12,341 nucleotides of DNA, taken from contig JAUWHV010000044.1 in NCBI GenBank assembly GCA_030605675.1, positions 1 through 12,341 on the forward strand, read 5' to 3'. This DNA is from Deltaproteobacteria bacterium (GTDB lineage Bacteria; Desulfobacterota; Dissulfuribacteria; Dissulfuribacterales; UBA3076). The notes under the pieces are model-generated. The model was given only the letters and a program-made list of their open reading frames with translations, was not told where the DNA came from and made no database searches. Both the position numbers and the translations under genes were made by a program. Positions 6,201 to 12,341 of the stretch are shown piece by piece; position 1 is the stretch's first letter; every line of letters begins with the position of its first letter.

Positions 6201-7550
6201 TCACTGCATAGACAAATTGGTCAGGATGTGGTCTTGGATCCATTTCTGGTCCCACCACTCTATAGGATTAACAAATACCCCGTGGACCATCATTCCGAAG
6301 TGCAAATGATCCCCGCCGGCAAGGCCGGTCATGCCGGTTGTCCCTATCGTATCTCCACGTTCCACCTTATCACCTGCTGATACCTGAATTTCGCTGAGGT
6401 GGGAGTACATACTGAAAAGGCCGAGGCCATGATCCAGGATTACTGTATTTCCATAGATTCCAAGGTAGTCTGCAAATACGACAAGGCCGGCATTTCCTGC
6501 AGGGACCAAGGCGTGAGAAATCGAGGCATGGTCTGACCCCATATGATATGACCGGCCAATTTCCTTACCCTTGTATAAGTAATGACGCTCGTCTCCAAAA
6601 CCTGCCCTGAAGGCCGAATTTGGAAGGCAAACAAAGTTTCCGTGCCAGAGGATCTCAGGAGCGCTTTCCTTGCAATAATTTTCAATTTCCTGATTATTGC
6701 GACGCCTTAATTCGCTGTTGACTTGGAGAAATACTTCCAGGGGAGAGCCTTTGAATTCGGGGTATCCAGCCATGAAGTCCGGCATTTTTTGCTCAAGGAA
6801 CCGATCACTTATATTTATCGTGTCTACCTTTGGAGGCTTACGAAGGATACGATGGGGGAAGCCGACCCTGGCAACGTTTCCAGCTTGATCTACTGCCTCG
6901 ATGAGCATCTTCTTTGGCTTACTGACATTGAAAGGAACCGCCACCATGGCCACGTACATATCCTCTGCCCCTCCAGGTTTTGGATAACCCGGGAAAAACC
7001 TTTCGTCTATCCATACCCCTGTCTTGCCGGGCAACTCACTTACTCTATAAGATACAAGACCAGCACCTCCTGTCCTTATATTATGAACAGTACTTTTAAC
7101 TGCTATCCGGGGTGGTGTTATGTCTATCGGGACTTCAGTCTCCCAAATCTGCTCATTGCCCTTGAGACCGTTTCGCCAGGAGGAGTCCCTTGCGGTAATC
7201 CGGAGAAGGGCTTTACCCTCAGTCATACCTAACTCGAACGGTTTGATGACCCAGAAGACTGTCTCGTCCTTTATCCCGGATCCCCTCCACCACTCCTTTA
7301 TCTTGTAGATCTTAGGATCAAGTTCAAAAACCTTATCTCCCTGGGTCAAGACGGCAGAAATCGACCTTATTCCACTCCGGGCATCTTTAACTTCAACCGT
7401 GAGCACATACTCACTCCCGACTGTCTCCGGGACTGAAACCACTTGCAGCTCCGGTGGACTTCCCTCCAAGAGAAAGTATCCAAGAAAGCATCCAGCGGCT
7501 ATAAGTGCAGCCAGCATTATTAATGCAGTGTAACCCAAAAATTTGCCCAT
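6201..7550 (-). CDS. Membrane-anchored M23 (LytM) family metallopeptidase with Ig-like N-terminal region
   Basis: This 449-residue protein probably trims or remodels peptidoglycan in the periplasm. Residues about 5-28 form one hydrophobic segment acting as a signal anchor. AAGC at 18-21 faintly resembles a lipobox, but hydrophobicity continues past Cys21. Residues about 33-235 look like one or two beta-sandwich (Ig-like) domains, including DITPPRIAV and EAVDQAGNVARV. The C-terminal M23 domain (about 330-432) has all expected residues: H336 and D340 in HMGSD, H384 in MYSHLS, and H415/H417 in GDHLHFG. H336, D340 and H417 would bind zinc. The enzyme is therefore likely active, unlike degenerate LytM activators such as EnvC or NlpD. 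GGGAGGAAC gives a strong ribosome binding site. It follows pth by 21 bp and is probably co-transcribed. A MITE sits directly after its stop. Confidence 0.93.
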   Translation of the reverse strand: MGKFLGYTALIMLAALIAAGCFLGYFLLEGSPPELQVVSVPETVGSEYVLTVEVKDARSGIRSISAVLTQGDKVFELDPKIYKIKEWWRGSGIKDETVFWVIKPFELGMTEGKALLRITARDSSWRNGLKGNEQIWETEVPIDITPPRIAVKSTVHNIRTGGAGLVSYRVSELPGKTGVWIDERFFPGYPKPGGAEDMYVAMVAVPFNVSKPKKMLIEAVDQAGNVARVGFPHRILRKPPKVDTINISDRFLEQKMPDFMAGYPEFKGSPLEVFLQVNSELRRRNNQEIENYCKESAPEILWHGNFVCLPNSAFRAGFGDERHYLYKGKEIGRSYHMGSDHASISHALVPAGNAGLVVFADYLGIYGNTVILDHGLGLFSMYSHLSEIQVSAGDKVERGDTIGTTGMTGLAGGDHLHFGMMVHGVFVNPIEWWDQKWIQDHILTNLSMQ

Positions 7551-7571
7551 TTGTTCCTCCCTTGAAAATCA

Positions 7572-8177
7572 CTAAAGGCCCGTCACATACTTTGTTTCCA
7601 TCTTAAGGCCATTAAACTCGTTCATGGCAGCTTCCATACCCTTCTCCAGAAAACACACCAGACCCTTTATACTGACATCAAGGATCTTATCTATCACTGG
7701 GGCCTCTTCCGACAGAAAAGGTGATAAAACGTATTTATCTGTTGGCACAGCACCAAAAGGCCTTCCGATACCGATCTTTAGACGGGGGAATTCCTTGCTG
7801 CCAATAGACCCTATAATGGATCTAATCCCTTTATGCCCTCCAGTCCCACCCCCTTGTGCGAATTTAAGACTTCCCAGAGGCAAATCCAGGTCGTCATGTA
7901 CCACCAGGAGCTTGCCCAAAGGAATTTTGTAAAAGTTAAGGACTGAGGCTACGGCATCGCCACTCCTGTTCATGTAAGTGAGAGGTTTAAGCAGTATGGC
8001 AGGAATGCCCGTTATAAACCCTGACACACTCTCGTATGGTGGAAACTTCTTATGCGGGATAAAATCAAGACCGAACTGAAGGGCCAGACGATCCAGAGCT
8101 GCAAAGCCCACATTGTGGCGGGTATGCCTATATTGAGGGCCGGGATTTCCGAGGCCTACCAATAGCATCCTGGACAA
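7572..8177 (-). CDS. pth: Peptidyl-tRNA hydrolase
   Basis: Pth cleaves the ester of peptidyl-tRNAs that drop off ribosomes, recycling tRNA in the cytosol. Expected motifs are present: VGLGNPGPQYRHTRHNVG (7-24) with N11 and catalytic H21, LTYMNRSG (66-73) with N70, and VVHDDLDLP (92-100) with D95. The block GGHKGIRSI (113-121) carries Lys where E. coli has Asn114, a substitution I believe occurs in other bacterial Pth proteins. Length (198-201 residues) is normal. The start is either TTG at 8177, with AAAGG about 6 nt upstream, or ATG at 8168, giving MLLVGLGNPG, which looks more like other family starts but lacks good spacing. The upstream start is kept on the ribosome binding site. The gene is 70 bp downstream of rplY, a conserved pairing in which both products serve translation. 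Confidence 0.96.
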   Translation of the reverse strand: MSRMLLVGLGNPGPQYRHTRHNVGFAALDRLALQFGLDFIPHKKFPPYESVSGFITGIPAILLKPLTYMNRSGDAVASVLNFYKIPLGKLLVVHDDLDLPLGSLKFAQGGGTGGHKGIRSIIGSIGSKEFPRLKIGIGRPFGAVPTDKYVLSPFLSEEAPVIDKILDVSIKGLVCFLEKGMEAAMNEFNGLKMETKYVTGL

Positions 8178-8247
8178 GATCAGCCTTTACCTTCTATGCC
8201 TGCAGATAATCCCGGATTGTGCATAACAAATTATGAAAAATTTCCTT

Positions 8248-8892
8248 TTACTCAGATTCCTTTTCTTCCTCAACCTCGATTTCAGTCTCCTCTTCCTCTT
8301 CCTTTTCCTCTTCCTCTTCCTCAGCTCTTGAGGCCACAACGGTCATCAAAGTCGTCTCAGGATCGTCCATTAAGCGGACTCCTTCCAGAGCCGTAATATC
8401 TGAAACATGAACAACATCGCCCAGTTCAAGATCAGAAACATTGATTTGGATGTTTCGCGGAATGGCCAAAGGAAGACAAGATATTTTGACTGTCCGCTGG
8501 ATGATCTCCAAGACACCCATATCTGCTTCAACACCCTTGGCCTTACCCACTGCGGTAATTGGCACATCAACCTGCACCTCTTCGTCCATGAGGACTTCAT
8601 AAAAGTCTATATGGCGTATTTTGTCATCTACCGGGTGCAATTGCAGATCCTTGATGAGGGCGGTATGACTACTGCTGTCTCCATTGCTCTTCAGGTTAAG
8701 AGTGAAAAGCAATGGCTCCCCACCTGCCGAATTCAGAAGCTTGTTGAACTCATGAGTATTCACAGAAAGAGATATAGTCTCGGCCTTTGGCCCGTACAGC
8801 ACTCCCGGGGTCTGCCCTGCATGGCGAAGTTGGCGGGCCACCCCTTTCCCGGCCCTTGTGCGCGCCTGGATATCTATTGCCACATTTTTCAT
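8248..8892 (-). CDS. rplY: 50S ribosomal protein bL25, Ctc form
   Basis: bL25 binds 5S rRNA in the large ribosomal subunit. The 214 residues match the long Ctc form. The N-terminal 5S-binding domain (about 1-92) includes RTRAGKGVARQLRHAG and PGVLYGP. A beta-rich C-terminal domain (about 95-190) includes HIDFYEV and VDVPI. A strongly acidic tail of about 26 residues (about 189-214) is almost all Glu with a few Lys, Thr and Ser; such tails are common in this family. The tail is encoded by a pure GAA/GAG tract, the most biased stretch in the window. AAGGAG eight nucleotides before the ATG is a strong ribosome binding site, placed in the 15-bp gap after prs. The arrangement prs-rplY-pth is widely conserved in bacteria. 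Confidence 0.97.
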   Translation of the reverse strand: MKNVAIDIQARTRAGKGVARQLRHAGQTPGVLYGPKAETISLSVNTHEFNKLLNSAGGEPLLFTLNLKSNGDSSSHTALIKDLQLHPVDDKIRHIDFYEVLMDEEVQVDVPITAVGKAKGVEADMGVLEIIQRTVKISCLPLAIPRNIQINVSDLELGDVVHVSDITALEGVRLMDDPETTLMTVVASRAEEEEEEKEEEEETEIEVEEEKESE

Positions 8893-8907
8893 TGAAAAAA
8901 CTCCTTT

Positions 8908-9870
8908 TTAAACAAATAATGAACTTACTGAATCTTCGTCATGTATGCGTCTTATAGCCTCTCCCAGAAGGGCGGATACAGACAGCACCTTGATTTTGTC
9001 AACCTTTTGTGCCTCTTCGCTGAGAGGAATGGTATCCGTAACTACTAGGGACTCTAGGACCGACTCCTTGATACGACTTATCGCAGGGCCTGAGAGCACA
9101 GGATGTGTAATACAACCATGGACATCATTGGCGCCATGTTCCTTAAGTGCCTGAGCCGCCTTGCAAAGGGTACCGGCAGTATCCACCATATCGTCCAGTA
9201 TCACAGCCGTCTTCCCCTTTACGTCTCCGATAATATACATAACTTCTGACTCGTTAGGCCGATCCCTGCGCTTGTCTATTATGGCCAGTCCTGCCCCGAA
9301 CCTTTTGGCAAAGGCCCTGGTCCGCTCCACGCCACCTGCGTCAGGAGACACCATCACTACCTCTCCTGAAAATTTTCCCTTGAGATAATCAAGAGTTACC
9401 GGAGCAGCAAAGAGGTGATCCACGGGAATGCTGAAAAAACCCTGAATCTGCGTGGCATGGAGATCCATGGCAAGGACCCTCCTGACACCTGCTGTGGTAA
9501 TAATGTCTGCCACGAGCTTGGCGGAAATAGGGACCCTTGGGGCTATCTTCCGATCCTGTCTGGCATAACCATAATATGGCAATACAGCTGTAATTCTCCG
9601 GGCGGACGCCCTTCTCAAGGCATCCACCATTATGAGAAGTTCCATCATATTGTTGTTTACAGGGGGGCAAGTGGGCTGGATCACATATACATCCGCCCCT
9701 CTCACATTTTCCCCTATCTCCACGTACACTTCACCATCACTGAAAGTTTGCACGGATGCCCTGCCAAGAGGCATGCTCAGGTAATCACATATTTCATGAG
9801 CCAGGGCAGGATTAGCATTTCCAGTAAAGATTATCATATTGTTTATTGTTATTGACATAGGCCAAACCAT
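8908..9870 (-). CDS. prs: Ribose-phosphate pyrophosphokinase (PRPP synthetase)
   Basis: The enzyme makes 5-phosphoribosyl-1-pyrophosphate from ribose 5-phosphate and ATP, feeding nucleotide, His and Trp synthesis. Class I motifs are present: FSDGEVYVEI (43-52), the flexible loop YYGYARQDRK (99-108), DLHATQIQGFF (136-146), VSPDAGG (174-180), KRRDRP (200-205) and the PRPP loop VILDDMVDTAGTL (223-235). Length is normal. The start is uncertain: ATGs occur at 9870, 9858 and 9837, none has a clear ribosome binding site, and family alignment best fits MSITINN (9858) or MIIFTGN (9837). The longest form is given. A large hairpin ends 8 nt before the first ATG and may affect translation or transcript stability. 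It is followed directly by rplY. Confidence 0.97.
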   Translation of the reverse strand: MVWPMSITINNMIIFTGNANPALAHEICDYLSMPLGRASVQTFSDGEVYVEIGENVRGADVYVIQPTCPPVNNNMMELLIMVDALRRASARRITAVLPYYGYARQDRKIAPRVPISAKLVADIITTAGVRRVLAMDLHATQIQGFFSIPVDHLFAAPVTLDYLKGKFSGEVVMVSPDAGGVERTRAFAKRFGAGLAIIDKRRDRPNESEVMYIIGDVKGKTAVILDDMVDTAGTLCKAAQALKEHGANDVHGCITHPVLSGPAISRIKESVLESLVVTDTIPLSEEAQKVDKIKVLSVSALLGEAIRRIHDEDSVSSLFV

Positions 9871-9878
9871 TTAGGGTT

Positions 9879-9941
9879 AGTGCCTAAAGTGAACTAAAGC
9901 GCGCACCACAACTTTAGGCACTTTAGTTCATTTTAGGCACT
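9879..9941 (-). repeat. Hairpin-forming inverted repeat just upstream of prs
   Basis: AGTGCCTAAAGTGAACTAAAG (9879-9899) and the reverse complement of 9921-9941 match at 20 of 21 positions, the exception allowing a G-U pair. The 21-nt loop contains a further copy of the CTTTAGGCA unit (9912-9920). There is no T-run, so a simple intrinsic terminator is unlikely. It could be a processing or stability stem between the tRNA and prs, or a mobile intergenic repeat. Confidence 0.85.
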
Positions 9942-9960
9942 TCAGACTCAATTAACTTGT

Positions 9961-10016
9961 AATTCCCAATTCCCAATTCTTAACTCTTAATTCTTAACTC
10001 TTAATTCTTAATTACA
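9961..10016. repeat. 7-bp tandem repeat, about eight degenerate units
   Basis: Units run AATTCCC twice, AATTCTT, AACTCTT, AATTCTT, AACTCTT, AATTCTT, AATTACA, with AACTTGT as a possible earlier unit. The array fills the gap between the prs-side hairpin and the 3' end of tRNA-Gln, and is a likely site of copy-number variation. Confidence 0.85.
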
Positions 10017-10019
10017 TCA

Positions 10020-10094
10020 TGGCTGGGGTGGGAGGATTCGAACCTCCGAATGCGGGCTCCAAAAACCCGTGTCTTTCCACTTGACGACACCCCA
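10020..10094 (-). tRNA. tRNA-Gln (anticodon UUG)
   Basis: The reverse complement folds as a complete 75-nt cloverleaf. The acceptor stem is TGGGGTG/CACCCCA. The D arm is GTC-GAC. The anticodon stem CGGGT/GCCCG carries loop TTTTGGA, with TTG at positions 34-36 reading CAA/CAG. The T arm GGAGG TTCGAAT CCTCC is intact and the CCA end is encoded. It sits 15 bp after the ispE stop and upstream of prs on the same strand, so it is probably excised from a polycistronic transcript. Confidence 0.97.
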
Positions 10095-10109
10095 ACAGCC
10101 CTTTTTCAA

Positions 10110-10949
10110 TTATAAACTCTCTACCAATAAAGTGCGAAGGCCCCTGTTGACTTCAAGACTAGAGGCTGCCCGATGAGCTGCTTCCTGAGACAAAAAAGCC
10201 CCGAGGACCGTCGATCCGCTCCCTGACATCAAGGCCGCTTCGGCTCCAAGTGCCATAAGCTCGTCCTTGATCCGGCCTATTTCGGGATATCCGGCTATAA
10301 CCACCTTCTCCAGGTCATTCAACCACATGGCGGCTTGAATGACCTCACCGGCGTCAAAAATAGTGTCCTGATCCTGCCCTGTCAATACGTAATTTTCATA
10401 AGCCCATCGAGTACTTATGCTAAAACCGGGATAGACCAGCACATACCATCCGTGCGGGACATTAACGACCTCAAGCTCAGTGCCTGTCCCCCTTCCCACA
10501 GCCGCAGGCGCTTCAAGAAGAAAAAACGGAACATCAGCCCCGAGACTACAGCCAAGCAAATGGAGAGATGCCCCATTAAAAGGAAAGCCGGCCAACTCAT
10601 TCAGACCTTTTAGCACAGATGCCGCATCACTGCTGCCGCCTCCCAGACCTCCACCTATGGGAATCCTCTTTTTTAAAAGGATTTTAACCACGAGATCCAG
10701 ACCGGCTTTTTCCAGGAATAGCTCGGCTGCCTGGTATGCCAGGTTGTCCGGGCCCGAGATCAACTCACTGTCAGGACATTCTAAATAAATTCCCCTTTTT
10801 TTACCCTGTTCCACAGACAGCTCAATCTCGTCCCAAAGAGAAATCTTTTGGAACATTGTAAAAATAATGTGATATCCGTCTGGACGTCGCCCATTGATCA
10901 GCAGGAACAGATTTATTTTGGCAGGGGCCAAAAGGCTCAAGGAACTCAT
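10110..10949 (-). CDS. ispE: 4-diphosphocytidyl-2-C-methyl-D-erythritol kinase
   Basis: IspE phosphorylates CDP-methylerythritol with ATP in the MEP pathway to isopentenyl diphosphate, in the cytosol. This GHMP kinase of 279 residues has normal length. The N-terminal APAKINLFL (8-16) contains the catalytic K11. The GHMP ATP loop PIGGGLGGGSSDAAS is at 97-111. The catalytic Asp is D139 in LGADVPFFL. A C-terminal LMSGSGSTVLG supplies the third motif. The ATG is fixed by the N-terminal motif but has no obvious ribosome binding site. The gene lies 38 bp downstream of the DUF1844 gene and 15 bp upstream of tRNA-Gln, followed by prs. This order is characteristic of many Gram-negative genomes and suggests one operon. 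Confidence 0.97.
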   Translation of the reverse strand: MSSLSLLAPAKINLFLLINGRRPDGYHIIFTMFQKISLWDEIELSVEQGKKRGIYLECPDSELISGPDNLAYQAAELFLEKAGLDLVVKILLKKRIPIGGGLGGGSSDAASVLKGLNELAGFPFNGASLHLLGCSLGADVPFFLLEAPAAVGRGTGTELEVVNVPHGWYVLVYPGFSISTRWAYENYVLTGQDQDTIFDAGEVIQAAMWLNDLEKVVIAGYPEIGRIKDELMALGAEAALMSGSGSTVLGAFLSQEAAHRAASSLEVNRGLRTLLVESL

Positions 10950-10987
10950 GCGATGGTTACGTTATTGATTATGGACCTTTTCCAAGA

Positions 10988-11359
10988 TCAGGATGTAGCC
11001 TTAACATACCTCATTCGCAAATCGTAAAGTATGTGCTCCAAAAAGCCCTTTTCGTCCTCAGCTAGATTTCCAACCGTCTTTTCCTGAAGCATGGCCAAGG
11101 TATCTATAGCGTGTTGAGCAAGAGTGAAATCCTTCTTTATTTCGCCTGAGCCGAACTCCGGGATCTCACCCAGATGAACCAGGGCTGACGTATTAAGAGA
11201 GAACAAAAAAGTGGAAAAGTTCACATCAGGAAGTGGCACTGAATCAGGCTTTTTCGATTCAGTGGACTTGGAGTTACTCGAATCTTCCTGATCCGGGTCT
11301 TTCTCGGCACTGTGCCTCTTGTCCGTAACCTTGAGATCTTCCCCGTCACTGTGATTCAT
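10988..11359 (-). CDS. DUF1844 domain protein
   Basis: This is a 123-residue protein. Residues 1-42 are hydrophilic and probably disordered, rich in Asp, Glu, Ser and Lys. From PDVNFSTFLFSLNTSALVHLG (about 44-64, the conserved family opening) to the end it matches DUF1844: a long helix-rich domain with LAQHAIDTLAMLQEKT and a C-terminal YDLRMRYV. The function of this family is unknown. It is short, soluble and usually single-copy, and I recall it mainly from Desulfobacterota, Acidobacteria and relatives. AAGGAG nine nucleotides upstream of the ATG is a strong ribosome binding site. It appears to be the first gene of the unit that includes ispE. No clear promoter was found upstream, only a repeat-rich region. 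Confidence 0.88.
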   Translation of the reverse strand: MNHSDGEDLKVTDKRHSAEKDPDQEDSSNSKSTESKKPDSVPLPDVNFSTFLFSLNTSALVHLGEIPEFGSGEIKKDFTLAQHAIDTLAMLQEKTVGNLAEDEKGFLEHILYDLRMRYVKATS

Positions 11360-11700
11360 TGCTGCTTTCTCCTTAAATTCTGCGGTACTGATCGGACTTA
11401 TTTAGAAGTTAGAACAAAAAATGATTTTGGGCAAGCCTTGTTTCCTTTTCTGAGGACCGTTAACGCCACCGGCCATCCGTGTAATCCGTGTCTAAAAAGG
11501 AAATTTCTATACTATGAACTTAGCCGCCTTCGGCAGGACTTCTCTGACAGGATGAACAAGATTTACATGATTTTCATTTATCCTGATTATCCTGTTGATC
11601 CTGTCAAAAAAAGGAAATTCCTATACTATCAAGTTGCTGACATTCTTTTCGTGTTCCCGGCATTTCGTGTTTTCGTGATAATTTTTTTCAAAATAAATAT
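11360..11700. repeat. Repeat-rich non-coding region between divergent DUF1844 and csp genes
   Basis: No gene is supported here. From left to right there are tandem 9-bp units ATCCGTGTA/ATCCGTGTC (11475-11492); a 22-bp direct repeat at 11494-11515 and 11608-11629 (21 of 22 identical, ending CTATACTAT); a hairpin GCCG-CCTT-CGGC (11523-11534); an inverted repeat GACAGGATGAACAAGAT (11546-11562) against 11589-11605 (15 of 17); three 9-bp units TATCCTGAT, TATCCTGTT, GATCCTGTC (11579-11605); and three TTCGTG copies (11648-11677). The last base calls of each block are clear by eye, but whether they recur elsewhere in the genome cannot be seen here. Confidence 0.75.
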
Positions 11701-11705
11701 TTGGC

Positions 11706-11734
11706 TTGCTATTACTTATAAAGGTGCTTAGAAT
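11706..11734 (+). promoter_or_regulatory. Probable sigma-70 promoter for the cold-shock gene
   Basis: TTGCTA (11706-11711) and TAGAAT (11729-11734) are separated by exactly 17 bp and match the TTGACA/TATAAT consensus at 4 and 5 of 6 positions. Transcription would begin near 11741, giving a leader of about 119 nt, a length typical of cspA-type mRNAs. Confidence 0.6.
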
Positions 11735-11740
11735 ATAACA

Positions 11741-11859
11741 TCAAGTAAGTCTCGCCGTAAATTGGCGGGAGGGTTTCTTTCTGTGGGGATTATCCGTTTG
11801 TTAAACGCTATCATCCTTCAGTTTGTAACGTTGAAATTTTTCGAAAGGAGGATGATATT
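11741..11859 (+). promoter_or_regulatory. Structured 5' leader of the cold-shock gene
   Basis: Three pairings are visible. GCC/GGC plus CTC/GAG with a bulge lie around 11750-11772. A perfect hairpin CGTTT-GTT-AAACG occupies 11795-11807. TATCATCC (11809-11816) is complementary to GGATGATA (11850-11857). The last pairing uses the two final bases of the ribosome binding site AAGGAGG (11845-11851) and the spacer before the ATG. Temperature-dependent refolding is known for cspA leaders; its operation here is inference. Confidence 0.55.
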
Positions 11860-12060
11860 ATGACAAATGGAACTGTTAAGTGGTTTAATGACCGCAAAGG
11901 TTTTGGATTCATCGAACAGGAAAACGGACCGGATGTATTTGTGCATCATAGCGCAATCAATGCGACCGGTTTTAAATCCCTCAGTGAAGGTGCGCGCGTG
12001 GCCTTTGACATCGAGCAAGGGCCAAAAGGTCCGAATGCTGCCAATGTGACCGTTGTATAA
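11860..12060 (+). CDS. Cold-shock protein (CspA family)
   Basis: This 66-residue single cold-shock domain (OB-fold) binds single-stranded RNA or DNA and melts RNA structure. It starts MTNGTVKWFNDRKGFGFI. RNP1 is KGFGFI (13-18) and RNP2 is VFVHH (26-30), with the usual Trp and Phe stacking residues and a C-terminal AANVTVV. Length is standard. AAGGAGG eight nucleotides before the ATG is a near-perfect ribosome binding site, partly covered by a potential leader hairpin. A promoter lies about 125 bp upstream and a strong terminator 21 bp downstream, so the gene is monocistronic. The family has many paralogues, so no symbol is given. Whether it is cold-induced or constitutive cannot be told from sequence alone. 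Confidence 0.97.
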   Translation: MTNGTVKWFNDRKGFGFIEQENGPDVFVHHSAINATGFKSLSEGARVAFDIEQGPKGPNAANVTVV

Positions 12061-12080
12061 CTTGGTTTTTAAGGCAATTA

Positions 12081-12115
12081 AAGGCATTCCCCGTAAAACG
12101 GGGGATGCCTTTTTT
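12081..12115 (+). terminator. Strong intrinsic terminator after the cold-shock gene
   Basis: A 14-bp stem (12081-12094 with 12098-12111, one G-U pair) closes an AAA loop and runs directly into TTTTTT. The core is CCCCGT-AAA-ACGGGG. It is the clearest terminator in the window. Confidence 0.95.
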
Positions 12116-12215
12116 AATGATCGCTTGCATCAAACCACAATTATACCGGCTGAGATTCTTTTCCCTATTTATCAGCGATCTTATCGATCCGGCAACCGAC
12201 CAGAAAGGAAACGCC

Positions 12216-12341
12216 ATGGCAAAATCTCATTACAGTTTCAAAAAACGTCAGAAAGAATTGGCCCAGAAAAAAAAGAAAGAGGAAAAAAGGCAACGCAAGC
12301 TGGAAAAAAAGGCAGTTGAAACCGATGAGACTGAAAAAGAC
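12216..12341 (+). CDS. Small Lys/Arg-rich protein, 3' end outside window
   Basis: A frame opens with ATG at 12216 and stays open to the window end (42 codons). AAAGGA eight nucleotides upstream is a good ribosome binding site. The product starts MAKSHYSFKKRQKELAQKKK and continues with alternating Lys/Arg and Glu, predicted as a single highly charged helix, turning acidic near residue 35. Similar short basic proteins with a MAKS-YSF-KRQKELAKK opening are, to my recollection, common in Desulfobacterota and often near cold-shock genes. No function is known. Nucleic-acid or ribosome binding is a guess from charge. It lies downstream of the csp terminator, so it needs its own promoter or read-through; none was identified in 12116-12215. 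Confidence 0.75.
   Translation, partial: MAKSHYSFKKRQKELAQKKKKEEKRQRKLEKKAVETDETEKD

Noticed and set aside
9415..9855. 146-codon plus-strand frame opposite prs
   Set aside because: Shadow of the prs coding frame, which has full family motifs on the other strand.
11312..11731. 139-codon plus-strand frame across the repeat-rich spacer
   Set aside because: It starts inside the DUF1844 gene in antisense and is made of short intergenic repeats; composition is not protein-like.
12053..12319. 88-codon plus-strand frame after csp
   Set aside because: It runs through the csp terminator and overlaps the better supported small basic protein frame, which has a ribosome binding site.

Overview
The window looks like a chromosomal segment from a free-living Desulfobacterota (former Deltaproteobacteria) bacterium of moderate G+C. 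The main reasons are the gene run DUF1844 - ispE - tRNA-Gln - prs - ctc-type rplY - pth, a region-1.1-containing sigma factor, a DUF1015 gene, and a cold-shock gene followed by a short Lys/Arg-rich protein. The assignment rests on recognised protein families and gene order, not on a database search.

Layout. Bases 1-1468 hold two overlapping plus-strand GGDEF-type genes. The first is cut by the window edge and has lost all its catalytic motifs. The second keeps most of the fold, but its signature is GGENY and a guanine-contacting Asp is replaced by Asn. Bases 1469-1839 hold a weak terminator and a palindromic repeat of about 150 bp with a solitary end-copy beside it. A DUF1015 gene (1840-3177, plus) converges on a short RpoD-like sigma factor gene (3211-4602, minus). 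A non-coding stretch (4603-5084) with a nested hairpin precedes greA (plus), which converges on a universal stress protein gene (minus).

From 11359 down to 6201 the minus strand carries a housekeeping run: DUF1844 protein, ispE (isoprenoid precursors), tRNA-Gln(UUG), prs (PRPP), rplY (50S protein bL25), pth (recycling of peptidyl-tRNA) and a membrane-anchored M23/LytM endopeptidase. Gaps are mostly 15-70 bp, so much of it may be co-transcribed. The exception is the roughly 150 bp between the tRNA and prs, which holds a 21-bp-stem hairpin and a 7-bp tandem repeat. Immediately after the M23 stop codon lies a 74-bp MITE-like element with perfect 15-bp terminal inverted repeats and 8-bp target duplications, features that match the IS66 family.

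Bases 11360-11740 are a patchwork of short repeats. They are followed by a plausible sigma-70 promoter, a structured leader of about 120 nt, a CspA-type cold-shock gene, a strong intrinsic terminator and the 5' end of a small basic protein gene that runs off the window.

Most of the coding content is ordinary core genome. The parts that deserve attention are the degenerate GGDEF pair, the IS66-like MITE, the large palindromic repeat, the cold-shock leader whose hairpin overlaps the ribosome binding site, and the dense patches of small intergenic repeats.
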